Source: Oscillospiraceae bacterium
GTDB lineage: Bacteria > Bacillota > Clostridia > Oscillospirales > Ruminococcaceae
Direction of reading: 5' to 3'
DNA length: 28,687 nucleotides
Assembly (NCBI GenBank): GCA_019416775.1
Contig: DXWR01000068.1
Span: forward strand, 1-28,687
Position numbers and translations under genes: made by a program
Notes under the pieces: generated by a model
What the model was told of the DNA's origin: nothing
Databases searched by the model: none
Seen by the model: only the letters and a program-made list of their open reading frames with translations
Shown here: positions 6,442 through 14,891 of the stretch, piece after piece
How the letters are laid out: each line of letters opens with the position of its first letter
Position numbering within the stretch: the first letter of the stretch is position 1

Positions 6442-6470
6442 TAGACAATGTGCCTTTTTCATGGTATCAT
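6442..6470 (+). promoter_or_regulatory. Promoter of the dockerin/GLUG-repeat gene
   Basis: The -35 TAGACA (6442-6447) and -10 TATCAT (6465-6470) each match the consensus at 5 of 6 positions with a 17-nt spacer. TGG before the -10 gives an extended -10. The leader is about 120 nt and contains an inverted repeat TACTCG (6482-6487)/CGAGTA (6513-6518) enclosing an A-rich/T-rich pair, plus a small GCTTT/AAAGC hairpin near 6535. I recognise no known riboswitch there. Confidence 0.7.
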
Positions 6471-6599
6471 TTAAATAATTATACTCGTCAGAAAAGAGAA
6501 TCACATCTTTTTCGAGTAGACAACATGGATATCAGCTTTCTGAAAAGCAGATTGGACACAACATCCCTTTAAGCCCCCTTACGAAATGGAGGAATCTGT

Positions 6600-9500
6600 G
6601 TGAAAAAAGCAAAAGTTATCCTTTCATCCCTATTGGCAGCACTGTTTTTTGCCGTTTCCCTGCCTCTTTCCGCATTGCCGGTGATGGCCTCGGGATTTGC
6701 TGGTGGAAACGGCACTGCCGACAACCCCTATCTCATCCGAACTCCCGCTCAGCTTCAAGCCATGGAGGAAGATCTTTCCGCCCATTACCAGCTTGCTTCC
6801 AACATCTCCCTCAGCCAAACCACCTGGCGGCCCATCGGTGACGCAGATCACCCGTTCACCGGCAGCCTGGAGGGAAACGGCTACTCCATCACCGGGCTGA
6901 ACCTGTCCTATTCCGGGACGTCGGCGGAGCCTGTCCGGGCCGGACTGTTTGATCTGCTTCAGGGCAGCGTGAAACATCTTTCCTTGTCCGGCTCCATCAC
7001 GGCAGATCTCTCCGGCACCGCCATTCAAGCGGGACTGTTGGCGGCGGAGCTGCAGGACGCCGCTGTGTCCGACTGCACCTTTGCGGGGGAAATGATCCTC
7101 ACCACTTCCGGCAGCGAAAGCAGTGTCTACGCCGCCCTCCTTGCCGGGACAATGAACAACTCCACTGTCTCCAACTGTACCACCGACGGCTCCCTTCAGG
7201 TGGAGAGCACTGCCGCCGGCCGGGCAGCCGGCATCACCGGCAGTGCCCTTGGATGCACCATCTCCAGCTGCACCAATCAGGGAGATGTTTCCGTGCTGGC
7301 ATCCGGCACCACCACCTCCGCCCAAGCCGATGCGGCCGGTATCATCGCAGATCTCCGAGGAGATACCCAGGTCAATGACTGCCACAACTACGGCAGCATC
7401 ACCTCTTATGGCAGCGCAATGGCGAACGGCGGCGGCATTGTAGGTATACTGGGCGACTCCGCCAGCGACGGGAGTGTCACCGGCTGTGCCAATGCCGGAG
7501 CCATCGACGTATATGTCGGCGGACAGAACTACGCCGCCTATGGCGGAGGGATTGCAGGGCAAAACCGGGGAGACATCACCGACTGCCACAACACCGGTTC
7601 CGTCCATGTCTCGGACTGGAGCAGAGCCAGTTTGGGAGGTGGAGTCGTAGGTGGAAACCTGGAATCTGCCACCATATCCGGCTGTTCCAACACCGGGGAT
7701 GTCGTGGTAGAGGGCAATCTAAGTGATTCCTCCTTCTCCATGGATTACGCCGGAACTTCCTACGCCGCAGGGCTGGCTGGGCTCCATGACGGCTCTTCAA
7801 AAATAGAAGGCTGCTGGAATTCCGGCAGCGTTCACTGCTACAGTAACTGGTCATCCAGCATTGCCGGGGGCCTTTGCGGCAGTGTAAGCGCCATCGCCAC
7901 GGTGGAAAACGCATTCAACACCGGCAGCGTCTCCGCCTATCAGGAAGGGGACAGCAGCTATTCTTCTTCTGCAGGAGGCATTGTGGGCCACAATGGGGGC
8001 AACGACAACCCCGATCTGCTTCACTGCTATTCCATCGGCCGGGTGTACGCCAACGGCAGCTGGGGCACCAAAATCGGCAGCAGCTATTTCTCCTCCAACA
8101 GCGACTGCTATGCGTTGGGAGACGGGCGACTGAATGTGCGGGATGGGGGTTATATCCAATCCTCCAACATCTCCTATGTGAGCCAAACACCGGAGGAGAT
8201 GGAACAGCAGTCCACCTACGCCGCCTTTGATTTCGACACCGTCTGGCAGATGGGGGATGGAGCCAGCTATCCCTATCCCACCCTGCGGGGCAACCCCTAC
8301 ATCGCCCCTCAAGAGGACGCCACCCGGTTTGCCGGGGGCAGCGGCATGCCCTATGACCCCTATCAAATCTCCAACGCCGCCCAGCTGAACAATATGCGTC
8401 AGGAACTGGGAGCTTACTACACCCTAACCGAAGACATCGCCTTCTCTCCCTCAGATTTCGTCTCCGGCGGCGTCTACTACCACAATGGCCAAGGCTGGAC
8501 CCCCATCGGAGCAGATGAGCGCTATCCCTTCTTCGGTCTGTTGGAAGGCGGCGGCCACACTATCTCCGGCGTGACCCTCACCCCCTCCGGAAACTCCCCG
8601 CAATATGTGGGGCTGTTCGGCAGCCTTGGCGCTACCATCCGGGATTTGAATGTCACCGATCTGACCATCTGCGCTTCCTTCCACAACGCCAACCAGGAAT
8701 ATAACTCCTTTTATGTAGGCGGCTTAGCCGGTCGGAGTTATAACAGCCTGCTGGAACACATCACCGTCAGCGGCACCATCTCCGCCCAAGGGGAAGAGGA
8801 CGGCTTGTATCTGGGCGGCATATTCGGCAGCGGCGGTGGCTCCTATCACCAACAGCTTATTGCCTGCACCAATCATGCCTCTCTCCAAGGAGAAAGCCAA
8901 AACAGGCTGCGGCTGGGCGGCATTGCCGGCGCTTGCAGCGACAGTACACTGGAAGACTGCGCCAACACCGGGAAGATTGCCTCCCTGAGCGGCGGCGATG
9001 TAGGCGGCTTGATTGGCAGCAGCACCGACGGGACCTTTACTGGCGGCGTCAACAGCGGCGATGTGTCGGTGTCATCGGCACAAAACAGTGAAATCTTCAT
9101 GGGCGGAATCGTTGGCGTCAACAGCGGTACCAATATCCTCCAATGCGCCAACACCGGAAACATTACCGGGGAAAACATCTTTGACACTACCGACGAAGAA
9201 GCGTCTCATTCCACCTTTCTCTATGCCGGAGGCATTGTGGGACGTTCCTTCGAAAGTTCTCCGGTTTCAGACAGCTACAATACCGGGGATATCTGCGCCT
9301 CCTCCGCCTTCACCACCGTCCATATCGGCGGCATTACCGGAATCTGTTATTATCGAGACGAAATTTCCCGCTGCTGGAATTCCGGTTCTCTCACCGGCTA
9401 TGCCCCCTTGTACAGCTACGCCGGAGGTATTGTGGGATACAGCGGTTATGTCACCAACTGCTACAACACCGGGGATCTCTCCCTCTCCGGCAGTCAAAGG

Positions 9501-10466
9501 GGCACTCATCTGGGGGGTATCGCCGCCCGGACCGGAAACTCCATCTCCAATAGCTACAACACCGGCAGTCTTTCCTGTGAAAATGCGGCCAACCTCTATC
9601 ACGGACCGATAGTGGGACGACAGGAAGACGGCTCGGTTACCAACTGCTATTATCTGGACACCTCCCATGAAAGCAACGGCATTGGCACCCCTCTGACCGC
9701 CCAGCAGCTCACCCAGCAGCAAACCTTTGCCGGGTTCGACTTTGACTCCACCTGGACCATGGCAGGCAACCCGGACTACCCCTATCCGGAACTGGATTCC
9801 ACCCCCATGGTACTGCCCAAAGAGATCATCGGCCTGGTGATCCTTTCCCTGCCCAGCCAGACCACCTACCAGCAAGGAGAGGCCTTAAACCTGGCTGGAT
9901 TGACAGTCGCTGTCCAATACAGCGATGGCAGCCGGGAAACGGTCACCGATTACACTGTTTCCGGCTACGACCCTCAGCAGACCGGTCAGCAGCAGATCAC
10001 CCTCTCTTACGGCGGCCAAAGCGCTTCCTTCACCGTTACGGTTCAGGCTCAGCCGGAAGCCATTCTGGAAAGTTTAGCCTTTGACAGCTATCCCGATAAA
10101 ATGGAATACACCCTGGGAGAACCCCTGGATCTTACCGGTTTGGAGGTGGTGGGGCTATACAGCGACGGCAGCCGCCGTCCCATCACCGGTTACGATCCCA
10201 ACACCTCTGGTTCTCAGCGGATCGTCATTTCGTACCAAGGTGTGTCCTACCACTTCTGGATCGAAGTTCGGGAAAGCTCTGCTCAAATTTTGACCGGAGA
10301 CTATAACAACGACGGATCCCTTTCCGTCACCGACGTGATGACCTTGGCTCAGTACATTTGCGGCAACACTTCTGCCATCAACCAATCCGCAGACTTTAAC
10401 AATGACGGAAAAGAAGATGTACTGGACGTAATGTACTTAGCGCAACATATCGTCAGTGGTGCCTGA
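6600..10466 (+). CDS. Secreted GLUG-repeat protein with Ig-like domains and type I dockerin, 1288 aa
   Basis: A very large secreted protein starting at GTG 6600 with GGAGG 7 nt upstream. Residues 1-30 are a Sec signal peptide (KKAK, a hydrophobic core, then ALPVMA). Two homologous modules follow. Each opens with FAGG-G-PY-I-A-L (about 33 and 577) and closes with FDFD-W-M-YPYP (about 545 and 1055). Between these lie many GLUG-type repeats of the form GGI-G-----DC-NTG, predicted to form a right-handed beta-helix. Two bacterial Ig-like (Big_3-type) domains lie at about 1078-1150 and 1155-1225. The C-terminus (1231-1288) is a type I dockerin with two calcium loops, DYNNDGSLSVTD and DFNNDGKEDVLD. 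Dockerins bind cohesins, so the protein probably docks on a cell-surface or extracellular scaffold. There is no LPXTG or other sortase signal and no catalytic domain that I recognise. Adhesion or glycan binding is inferred. No cohesin is in the window. Confidence 0.88.
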   Translation: MKKAKVILSSLLAALFFAVSLPLSALPVMASGFAGGNGTADNPYLIRTPAQLQAMEEDLSAHYQLASNISLSQTTWRPIGDADHPFTGSLEGNGYSITGLNLSYSGTSAEPVRAGLFDLLQGSVKHLSLSGSITADLSGTAIQAGLLAAELQDAAVSDCTFAGEMILTTSGSESSVYAALLAGTMNNSTVSNCTTDGSLQVESTAAGRAAGITGSALGCTISSCTNQGDVSVLASGTTTSAQADAAGIIADLRGDTQVNDCHNYGSITSYGSAMANGGGIVGILGDSASDGSVTGCANAGAIDVYVGGQNYAAYGGGIAGQNRGDITDCHNTGSVHVSDWSRASLGGGVVGGNLESATISGCSNTGDVVVEGNLSDSSFSMDYAGTSYAAGLAGLHDGSSKIEGCWNSGSVHCYSNWSSSIAGGLCGSVSAIATVENAFNTGSVSAYQEGDSSYSSSAGGIVGHNGGNDNPDLLHCYSIGRVYANGSWGTKIGSSYFSSNSDCYALGDGRLNVRDGGYIQSSNISYVSQTPEEMEQQSTYAAFDFDTVWQMGDGASYPYPTLRGNPYIAPQEDATRFAGGSGMPYDPYQISNAAQLNNMRQELGAYYTLTEDIAFSPSDFVSGGVYYHNGQGWTPIGADERYPFFGLLEGGGHTISGVTLTPSGNSPQYVGLFGSLGATIRDLNVTDLTICASFHNANQEYNSFYVGGLAGRSYNSLLEHITVSGTISAQGEEDGLYLGGIFGSGGGSYHQQLIACTNHASLQGESQNRLRLGGIAGACSDSTLEDCANTGKIASLSGGDVGGLIGSSTDGTFTGGVNSGDVSVSSAQNSEIFMGGIVGVNSGTNILQCANTGNITGENIFDTTDEEASHSTFLYAGGIVGRSFESSPVSDSYNTGDICASSAFTTVHIGGITGICYYRDEISRCWNSGSLTGYAPLYSYAGGIVGYSGYVTNCYNTGDLSLSGSQRGTHLGGIAARTGNSISNSYNTGSLSCENAANLYHGPIVGRQEDGSVTNCYYLDTSHESNGIGTPLTAQQLTQQQTFAGFDFDSTWTMAGNPDYPYPELDSTPMVLPKEIIGLVILSLPSQTTYQQGEALNLAGLTVAVQYSDGSRETVTDYTVSGYDPQQTGQQQITLSYGGQSASFTVTVQAQPEAILESLAFDSYPDKMEYTLGEPLDLTGLEVVGLYSDGSRRPITGYDPNTSGSQRIVISYQGVSYHFWIEVRESSAQILTGDYNNDGSLSVTDVMTLAQYICGNTSAINQSADFNNDGKEDVLDVMYLAQHIVSGA

Positions 10467-10497
10467 TTTTCCAAAAATATAGACCATCATCAAAACA

Positions 10498-10530
10498 GCC
10501 GCTTTCCCTACAATCTTGGGGAAGGCGGCC
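10498..10530. terminator. Bidirectional terminator between convergent genes
   Basis: GCCGCTTTCCC (10498-10508) pairs with GGGAAGGCGGC around a loop of about 10 nt, an 11-bp stem with one G-U pair. It lies between the ends of the dockerin gene and the phosphatase gene. The T-runs are short on both sides (GTTTCATTT rightward, GTTTTGATG leftward). Confidence 0.7.
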
Positions 10531-10537
10531 GTTTCAT

Positions 10538-11236
10538 TTACAAATAAAATTCTTCCATTGTATCCAGGCAAAGACAAGCCAGCCTTCCCCCGATAGCAGC
10601 TCCGCAGTCAATGACAATGTTATTGCAATTATGGTAGATCACCCATTTGCCGCTGATAAATTTCGTAGGTGTGTGGCCGGAGAGAACGTAGATGGAATCA
10701 TCAGGAAAGTATTGCATCCCATAATCCGGCTGTACAACGGTCAGCTCCTCCAAGCTATACTCCTCCAGCTTTTTCTCGGGACGGTAGCCTCCCAATCCGG
10801 CATGCACCAGCAGGAAACCTCGTTCTCCTACATCCACCGTCTCATACCAACCAAAGCTTTCCATAAATTCCAACAGCTCATAGCGCTGCTTCGGGGGAAG
10901 AACCTGAAATTGCTGCATTGTCACCTGACCGCCATTCCTTTCCCAAACCGCGATCTGCCGCAACAAATCCAGATCCAGAATCTCATCAATATTTTCCGGA
11001 GTCACCGGAAGAACCAATTGCTTTAGCACCAGCAGCGCCATGATTTCGTGATTTCCCATCAAAGGGTGCACATTGGGCCGCTTTGCAATATCCTGGAGAA
11101 GTTTCACCGGCTGAGGACCCCGATCTACCAAATCCCCCAGTAAATAAAGAGTATCGCTGTCCTGAAACCCGATTTTTTCCAACATAGCCAGAAACTTTCC
11201 ATATTCCCCATGCAGATCGCTCATGGCATAAATCAT
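10538..11236 (-). CDS. PPP-family metallophosphoesterase (Ser/Thr phosphatase/ApaH-like), 232 aa
   Basis: A soluble two-metal phosphatase. All signature blocks are present: SDLHGEY (D7, H9), GDLVDRGPQ (D35, R39), GNHE (N62, H63) and the later metal-binding histidines in LLVHAGLGG (H145) and LSGHTPTKF (H188). This set describes the phage-lambda phosphatase/PrpA/ApaH branch, whose members remove phosphate from proteins or hydrolyse diadenosine tetraphosphate. The exact substrate cannot be read from sequence. The start overlaps the stop of the WYL gene (TGATG). I chose ATG 11236 over the GTG one codon earlier because GGAGG is 7 nt upstream of it. Tight coupling means it is made with the WYL regulator. 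Confidence 0.88.
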   Translation of the reverse strand: MIYAMSDLHGEYGKFLAMLEKIGFQDSDTLYLLGDLVDRGPQPVKLLQDIAKRPNVHPLMGNHEIMALLVLKQLVLPVTPENIDEILDLDLLRQIAVWERNGGQVTMQQFQVLPPKQRYELLEFMESFGWYETVDVGERGFLLVHAGLGGYRPEKKLEEYSLEELTVVQPDYGMQYFPDDSIYVLSGHTPTKFISGKWVIYHNCNNIVIDCGAAIGGRLACLCLDTMEEFYL

Positions 11237-12315
11237 CACTTGTCCTCCTTGGAAGAGAGGGGCGTCTCATACTGTGCCATGGCCGTGCGCAGATCCTGCC
11301 GCACTTCCTTCACCAAGCTTTGGGGGGAAAGCACCTGTACATACAGAGCATACTGCAAGGCCCAGCGGCGCATGGCCTCTAAATTGACATACACCCGAGC
11401 AGTGACCTCCGTTTCCGTCTCCTGGAAAAATTCCACCTCTTGACCAAACCAGTCAATCACATCCCCTACCAAGCTTTTCTTTAACCGAAAAGTGACGGTT
11501 TCGCTGGGCCCGGCAAACATATAGATATGCTCTGCCATGTGTTTAGGGAGATCGAAGCCGTGCTCCAACCCCTGCACCTGCTCCATGGGTTTTATGGGAG
11601 TGGGGAGAAGCTGAATATCCGTAATGCGGTCCAAACGGTAGTTGGACACATTGCTATATTTTTGATGGTTGCAGATTAGGTAATACCGGCCGTTGACCGC
11701 AGCAATCTGATAGGGATTTACCACATAGTTACGCAGATTTCCCGCCGCTGTTTTTTGAGGATGCAGCTTTTTATCCATTCCATAACGGTTGTAGGTAAAG
11801 CTCACTTGCCGTTTGGTGCTGATGGCTTTGTCCAGCACTTCGATGGTGTAGAAAAGCTGCTTATTTTGCGGCATATTATCGGGCAAAATGGTGATATGCT
11901 TTACTCTGGATTTAAAATACCGGCTGGACAGTTTTTCCAGCTTTTCAATGAGCTGCTGCCGCTGGCGGTGAGGAATATTTTTAGCAAAGAGAAGGCTGTC
12001 GATCAACAGCCGCAGTTCGCTGTCGGAAAATTCCCGTACCAGATAGTAGTCGGTTTGGATGATCGTTTCCTCCAGCTGGCCGGTTTTGGCATTTTTTACC
12101 TTTCGCCTCGCTTCGGAGCATTCAATTTCCATGCCGAACTCCATTAAGTCGGTCAGGTTCCGTTTCACCGCTTTCCGATCTGCCGTCATGCCATATTCCG
12201 TTTTCAAATACTGAATGATCTCCTTCTGGCTTAAACGGTGGTCTTCGTCACTGTATTTCCGAAGAATTTCCAGAATGTCTAGGATCAATAGTTTTTTAGA
12301 TTGGGCAGCATACAT
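11236..12315 (-). CDS. WYL-domain transcriptional regulator, 359 aa
   Basis: A helix-turn-helix regulator of the YafY/WYL class. A winged HTH occupies about residues 8-65 (LLILDILEILRKYSD...LSQKEIIQYL...DRKAVKRNL). The ligand-sensing WYL domain lies at about 145-235, including FTYNRYG, NPYQIAAVNGRYYLIC and NYRLDRITDI. A C-terminal WCX-type domain follows (about 260-359). WYL domains are known or thought to sense nucleic acids or nucleotides, and such proteins control diverse stress, metabolic and defence genes. The ATG at 12315 has GGAGG 8 nt upstream, and upstream in-frame codons lack a site. It overlaps the downstream phosphatase gene by 1 nt, so the phosphatase is a direct candidate for joint function. 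I see no defence genes nearby. Confidence 0.9.
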   Translation of the reverse strand: MYAAQSKKLLILDILEILRKYSDEDHRLSQKEIIQYLKTEYGMTADRKAVKRNLTDLMEFGMEIECSEARRKVKNAKTGQLEETIIQTDYYLVREFSDSELRLLIDSLLFAKNIPHRQRQQLIEKLEKLSSRYFKSRVKHITILPDNMPQNKQLFYTIEVLDKAISTKRQVSFTYNRYGMDKKLHPQKTAAGNLRNYVVNPYQIAAVNGRYYLICNHQKYSNVSNYRLDRITDIQLLPTPIKPMEQVQGLEHGFDLPKHMAEHIYMFAGPSETVTFRLKKSLVGDVIDWFGQEVEFFQETETEVTARVYVNLEAMRRWALQYALYVQVLSPQSLVKEVRQDLRTAMAQYETPLSSKEDK

Positions 12316-12335
12316 AAAACCATCCTCCTTTGGGC

Positions 12336-12364
12336 ATTGTACCATCTTTTCCGAGAAACTGCAA
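12336..12364 (-). promoter_or_regulatory. Probable promoter of the WYL-phosphatase pair
   Basis: On the minus strand an extended -10 TGG-TACAAT (12341-12336) has a weak -35 TTGCAG 17 nt upstream (12364-12359). The predicted start lies very close to the ribosome binding site, giving a leader of only about 14 nt. A TATACT at 12401-12396 is an alternative -10. Confidence 0.45.
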
Positions 12365-12431
12365 CTCAAATTGGTTCCCTTGTATTTCGGATTTTAGTAT
12401 ATCTCAACCCATGGGGGAAAAAGGGGACAAG

Positions 12432-12472
12432 AAAAAGCCCGGAGGGAAAAACCTTCCGGGCTGAAAAATTTC
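12432..12472 (-). terminator. Intrinsic terminator after galM
   Basis: On the minus strand AGCCCGGA (12472-12465) pairs with TCCGGGCT (12443-12436), and the stem runs into TTTTTC. It lies 3 nt past the galM stop codon. Confidence 0.9.
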
Positions 12473-12475
12473 ATT

Positions 12476-13525
12476 TTACTCTTTGCAAAGCTGATAAACC
12501 GTAACGCTGTGATAGGTTTCCCCGGCCTTCAGGAAAGGAGTGGGGAAGAAGGGGATAGAGGTGCTGTTGGGGAAGTACTGGGTCTCCAGGCAGAAAGCGT
12601 CCCGCTTGTGGTGATCCACTCCGTTTTTCCCCTTGCACTCGTCCATGCCGTTGCCGGCGTAGAACTGGATGCCGGGCAGATCGGTGTATGTTTTCAGGCG
12701 GATGCCGGTTTTGTCGCCGATAGTTTCCGCCGCCAGGTTCAGCTGGCCGGCCGGAGCGTCCAACACCCAGTTATGGTCGTAACCGCCGGTGATGGCCATA
12801 TCCGGCACCTGATCAATGCCGTCAGCAATGGTGGTGAAGTCGGTAAAGTCAAACACTGTACCCTTCACCGAGAGAATCTCGCCGGTGGGGCAGCAGTCCT
12901 CATCCACAGGAGTGTAGAAGGGGGCGTAAATCTTCATTTTGTGGTTGACAATGGTGCCGCTGCCGGAACCATTCAGGTTGAAGTAAGCGTGGTTGGTCAA
13001 ATTTACCACGGTGTCAGCATCGGTAGAAGCAGTGTAGTCCAATTTCAAGGCATTGTCGGCGGAAAGGCTATATACCACCGTTACGGTCACATTGCCCGGG
13101 AATCCGGCGGACATATCCTCATCGTACAGTTTGCAGGCAATGGCCTGGTCTTCTCCCAAGGTGATGACCTGGACATCGAAGAACCGCCGGTCATAGCCGT
13201 TGGGACCGCCGTGGAGGTTGTTGTTGTTTTCGTTTTTGTTCACCTGATAAGTTTTGCCGTTCAGGTCAAAGGACGCATTCTTAATCCGGTTGGCGTGACG
13301 GCCGATGCAGGCTCCCAGATAGCCGCCGTGGCTCATGTATTCCTGAGGGGTGTCGTAGCCCAGCAGCACGTCCACGGTGTTGCCGTCCTTATCTTTGGTG
13401 CAGATGGACTGAAGGGTAGCTCCCAAGCTCATCACGCTGGCAGAGGTCTCCCCGTTATCCAGGGTATACAGGGTGACGTCCCTGCCTTCCCAGCTTCCAA
13501 AGGGGCGGGTAGTTACTTTGGTCAT
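12476..13525 (-). CDS. galM: Aldose 1-epimerase (mutarotase)
   Basis: It interconverts the alpha and beta anomers of galactose, glucose and related sugars, feeding the Leloir pathway. The 349-aa protein carries the family markers in order: GRHANRI (about 76-81), NLHGG (H105), the catalytic His in LTNHAYFNLNG (H179) and the catalytic Glu in LETQYFPN (E314). It has no signal peptide, so it is cytoplasmic. The frame reaches back to 13576, but the ATG at 13525 has AAAGGAG upstream and starts at the family position. It follows the SpoIID-like gene by 52 nt. A CAGAGG/CCTCTG hairpin without a T-run (13553-13568) lies between them, so read-through from the upstream operon is possible. No galK, galT or galE is in the window. 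Confidence 0.95.
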   Translation of the reverse strand: MTKVTTRPFGSWEGRDVTLYTLDNGETSASVMSLGATLQSICTKDKDGNTVDVLLGYDTPQEYMSHGGYLGACIGRHANRIKNASFDLNGKTYQVNKNENNNNLHGGPNGYDRRFFDVQVITLGEDQAIACKLYDEDMSAGFPGNVTVTVVYSLSADNALKLDYTASTDADTVVNLTNHAYFNLNGSGSGTIVNHKMKIYAPFYTPVDEDCCPTGEILSVKGTVFDFTDFTTIADGIDQVPDMAITGGYDHNWVLDAPAGQLNLAAETIGDKTGIRLKTYTDLPGIQFYAGNGMDECKGKNGVDHHKRDAFCLETQYFPNSTSIPFFPTPFLKAGETYHSVTVYQLCKE

Positions 13526-13577
13526 AGTAATTTCTCCTTTGCAAATTATTTTCAGAGGTTGCCCTCTGTAAATCAAG

Positions 13578-14876
13578 TTAAGATACGGTGGTGCCGGTGT
13601 AATAATGGGTCAGGATCTGAACATAGCTCCAGCCCTCATACCGAGCATAACCCATGGCTCCTATCTGGCTCATCCCCACACAGTGGCCGTAACCCCGGGC
13701 GGAGAAGGTAAAGGTGTCGCTGGCAGCATCGTAGGAAATGGTAAATTTGGGGCTGCGGATCCGGCTGAACCAAGATTCCCGGAAGGTATTGCCATACACT
13801 GTCACATTGCCGCCGCTGCCGCCGATTCGCAGTCGATGTACCACACCGTCATCCCCAGTGCTCACCACGGTAAGCCAGGTAGAGGGATCCCCGGAAAGAT
13901 CCAGGGAACTGTTCTTGCTCAGCAGCGTCTCTCTCAACTGGGCACTGGTCACCGAAACGGTGGAGTTGTCCTCATCATACTTGCTCTCCACCCCGGTCAA
14001 ATAAGATACCGTGCCGCCCCAAACGTATTGGCTGCCCACGGTGTGTCCCCCGGCGCTGGCAGAGTATACCGCCATAATGGGACTGCCGCCGCTGTACACC
14101 ATTTGACTTGCCACCTGCTCCACATACCGCACGGTTTGCGCGTGGGGCACCTGGAGGTAGACGGTGGGAGCGGTACCTTGATTGTTATAGTAAGCCACAT
14201 AAGAGTGGGCCGCTACCGCCTGGGCTTTATAGGCTTCTGCATACTGGCTGTCTGGTGCACCGGCAACCCCGCCTACAATCTCCGCTTGGGTAATGCCACT
14301 GAGCACCGTCACCGCATCGGCATAATACTGGGTGCCCTTCCAGGTAACGTACAGCATAATTCCGCTGGGCGTATAATCCGGCATCTGAATGGCTTCATCC
14401 AAAGCCGACCGCTGGGGGGTGGAGGCTTCCGGCTGAGAGCTCGTTGAGGGGGCAGAGGAAGTGGAGGAAGGGGTGGACTCCACCGGCGACTGAGGCTGAA
14501 TGGCAGTGCCGGTGTTGTCGGCAGAGGTTTCGTGGTCCAGCTGTTCTTCGGTGAAGGTTTCGGTAACGGTATTGTCCTCCTGCACTACCACCGGATTTTC
14601 CGAGGTAGCTACTACTTCAGGTTCCGGTTCCTCTGCTTGAGATACCGGCTCTTCCGACTGAGATACCGGTTCCACCTCTTGAACTGCCTCCAACGCAGAG
14701 CTCACTTCTGTTTCTGAAACCGCTGAGGAAGCCTCTGATTCCGGAGCAGAAAAACTCACTCCTTGGCCGTGAACCGGCCGGTCCAGCTGGGTTACCCAAA
14801 ACAGACATCCGGCTACAAACACCACTAAGGCCAACGCCAGCGCCACCAAAGCAAAAATGGTTTTTTTCTGCAGCAT
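13578..14876 (-). CDS. SpoIID/LytB-domain peptidoglycan-acting protein, membrane-anchored, 432 aa
   Basis: The C-terminal two thirds (about 168-430) is a SpoIID/LytB domain. It has EAYKAQAVAAHSY with the expected catalytic Glu (E214), SASAGGHT (272-279) and the closing GYGHCVGMSQIGAMGYA (395-411). In SpoIID this domain is a lytic transglycosylase acting on stem-peptide-free glycan during engulfment. LytB proteins use it as an amidase enhancer. An N-terminal hydrophobic segment (about 7-29) anchors it, and it contains VAGC, which resembles a lipobox. A long Ser/Glu/Pro-rich linker (about 38-165) separates anchor from domain and is much longer than in ordinary SpoIID. It lies 16 nt after the sortase gene, so it may belong to vegetative wall remodelling rather than sporulation. 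The canonical GHGVGMSQ motif has Cys399 in place of Gly here. Confidence 0.85.
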   Translation of the reverse strand: MLQKKTIFALVALALALVVFVAGCLFWVTQLDRPVHGQGVSFSAPESEASSAVSETEVSSALEAVQEVEPVSQSEEPVSQAEEPEPEVVATSENPVVVQEDNTVTETFTEEQLDHETSADNTGTAIQPQSPVESTPSSTSSAPSTSSQPEASTPQRSALDEAIQMPDYTPSGIMLYVTWKGTQYYADAVTVLSGITQAEIVGGVAGAPDSQYAEAYKAQAVAAHSYVAYYNNQGTAPTVYLQVPHAQTVRYVEQVASQMVYSGGSPIMAVYSASAGGHTVGSQYVWGGTVSYLTGVESKYDEDNSTVSVTSAQLRETLLSKNSSLDLSGDPSTWLTVVSTGDDGVVHRLRIGGSGGNVTVYGNTFRESWFSRIRSPKFTISYDAASDTFTFSARGYGHCVGMSQIGAMGYARYEGWSYVQILTHYYTGTTVS

Positions 14877-14891
14877 TTGGTTCCCTCCTGA

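Noticed and set aside
6630..7607. A 325-codon minus-strand frame inside the dockerin gene
   Set aside because: It is a Gly/Val-rich reflection of the repeated GLUG codons, has no ribosome binding site, and overlaps a clearly coding strand with signal peptide and domains.
6700..9700. Recurring short motifs that could suggest a CRISPR or DNA repeat array
   Set aside because: The repeats are protein-level GLUG motifs with variable nucleotide sequence and spacing of about 60-120 bp. They are not identical direct repeats with unique spacers.
13553..13568. CAGAGG/CCTCTG hairpin between the SpoIID-like gene and galM as a terminator
   Set aside because: The stem is only 6 bp and no T-run follows on the minus strand, so I left it as a hairpin with possible read-through.
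12509..13711. A 400-codon rightward frame opposite galM
   Set aside because: galM has all catalytic motifs on the minus strand. The opposite frame has no ribosome binding site or family resemblance.
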